DNA from: JACMLD01 sp047602295 | Lineage (GTDB): Bacteria; Bacteroidota; Bacteroidia; Chitinophagales; Chitinophagaceae | Direction of reading: 5' to 3' | Length of the DNA: 64,000 nucleotides | Assembly: GCA_047602295.1 (NCBI GenBank) | Contig: JASGHP010000001.1 | Coordinates: 4,526,001 to 4,590,000, forward strand | In this document: piece after piece, positions 63,298 to 64,000 of the stretch | Layout of the letters: every line of letters starts with the position of its first letter | How positions within the stretch are numbered: the stretch's first letter is position 1 | The notes under the pieces: generated by a model | Database searches by the model: none | The model's input: only the letters and a program-made list of their open reading frames with translations | Told to the model about the DNA's origin: nothing | Program-made: the position numbers and the translations under genes

Positions 63298-64000
63298 ATG
63301 CATACTGCAATAAAATTTTTCTGCCTGCTGATAACGCTAATAAGTTTATCCTCACCCAAAATTGTAGCGCAAAACAATAAACCAAAATTTGCCGTATTGG
63401 CCATTGCAGAAAACGGTGGTCATCATATTGAATATTCAAAAGCAGCTAAAATATGGTTGAATAAACTGGCAGCCGACAGCAATTTCACGATCCATTATAT
63501 AGAAAACGCCAATAGTATTAATGATACAATGCTTTCACATTACCAGCTCTTTTTGCAACTGGATTATCCGCCTTATGGATGGCCGGCCAATGCAGTAAAA
63601 GCATTTCAGCAATACATAGAAAAAGGTAAAGGTGGTTGGATTGGGTTTCATCATGCGACGCTGTTAGGAGAATTTGATGGCTTTCCTATGTGGGATTGGT
63701 TCTCACAATTCATGGGCGGCATTCGTTATAAAAATTATATTGCCAGCTTTGTTTCGGCAATAATACATACAGAAGACAAAAAACACCCGGTAATGAAAGG
63801 TGTTCCCGATTCATTTACGATAGCTAAAGATGAATTTTATATTTACGATAAAAGCCCAAGGCCCAATGTGCATGTAATTGCCAATGTAGACGAATCGTCT
63901 TATACACCCGCTTCTACTATTACAATGGGAGATCACCCGGTTATATGGACCAATAAAAAAATGAAAGCCCGCAATATTTATATTTTCATGGGGCATTCGC
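63298..64000 (+). CDS. ThuA-domain exported protein (3' end outside the window)
   Basis: A frame opens with ATG at 63298-63300 and runs to the right edge without a stop (about 234 residues here). It has a signal peptide (ending KIVAQ) and a ThuA-like, glutamine-amidotransferase-type domain with GGWIGFHHATL and MGGIRYKNY and a TIAKDEFYIYDK segment. ThuA proteins are associated with sugar metabolism (trehalose or related disaccharides); in Bacteroidota they often adjoin sorbosone-dehydrogenase and oxidoreductase genes. The C terminus is missing. Confidence 0.85.
   Translation, partial: MHTAIKFFCLLITLISLSSPKIVAQNNKPKFAVLAIAENGGHHIEYSKAAKIWLNKLAADSNFTIHYIENANSINDTMLSHYQLFLQLDYPPYGWPANAVKAFQQYIEKGKGGWIGFHHATLLGEFDGFPMWDWFSQFMGGIRYKNYIASFVSAIIHTEDKKHPVMKGVPDSFTIAKDEFYIYDKSPRPNVHVIANVDESSYTPASTITMGDHPVIWTNKKMKARNIYIFMGHS

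Noticed and set aside
1..64000. tRNA, rRNA, transposase and phage genes
   Set aside because: No cloverleaf-type sequence with a recognisable T arm, no ribosomal RNA signature and no transposase or integrase motif was seen on either strand.

Overview
The window looks like chromosomal DNA of a Bacteroidota bacterium, most likely of the Chitinophagaceae or a close relative. The reasons are a SusC/SusD pair behind an ECF sigma factor and FecR anti-sigma factor, a type IX secretion component (SprE/PorW), a giant protein with a type IX sorting tail, a NagB/PIG-L fusion, GH97 and GH29 enzymes, a propeller-type sensor kinase, and promoters resembling the Bacteroidota -33/-7 type with few clear Shine-Dalgarno sequences. 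I saw no rRNA, tRNA, transposase or CRISPR array. The identifications rest on motifs read by eye; no database search was run.

Layout. 1-7.3 kb holds mostly housekeeping genes: a LuxE-like acyl-protein synthetase, a DUF1223 protein, an exported esterase, an Rrf2 regulator, dapB, a HesB/IscA protein and pyrR. 7.6-13 kb has nagB fused to a deacetylase-like domain, a PAP2/sphingomyelin-synthase-like membrane protein broken by a frameshift in a T run, an Omp85-like barrel, and a coupled DUF3307/SatD-like pair preceded by three evenly spaced palindromic repeats. 13-23 kb carries a 2046-residue surface protein with five internal repeats, a beta-helix protein whose 3' end is frameshifted, and a divergent two-component system. 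23-32 kb has a GMC oxidoreductase, a gene-poor stretch with an unexplained terminator, an SDR enzyme and a second, LytTR-type two-component system.

32-41 kb is an envelope region: an overlapping minus-strand operon (short M23-type anchor protein, bactofilin, AtpZ, a membrane protein, SprT-like protease), then sprE/porW and a class A penicillin-binding protein on the plus strand. 41-47 kb has a DUF5009 membrane acyltransferase, a GH97 glycosidase, an OmpH/Skp-like chaperone and a fused phosphodiesterase/alkaline phosphatase.

47-62.7 kb is a polysaccharide-utilisation-like locus: sigma factor, FecR, SusC, SusD, an exported RidA, an exported SelA/DgaE-like PLP enzyme, an exported COG3964-type deacetylase, a sorbosone dehydrogenase/cytochrome c lipoprotein, an alpha-L-fucosidase-like enzyme, a second RidA and an M19 dipeptidase. 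Together they suggest import and breakdown of an acylated amino-sugar or amino-acid-containing substrate, with imine/enamine chemistry in the periplasm. This is the best candidate here for an undescribed system. The window ends with two small minus-strand proteins (one CsbD-like) and the start of a ThuA-domain protein.
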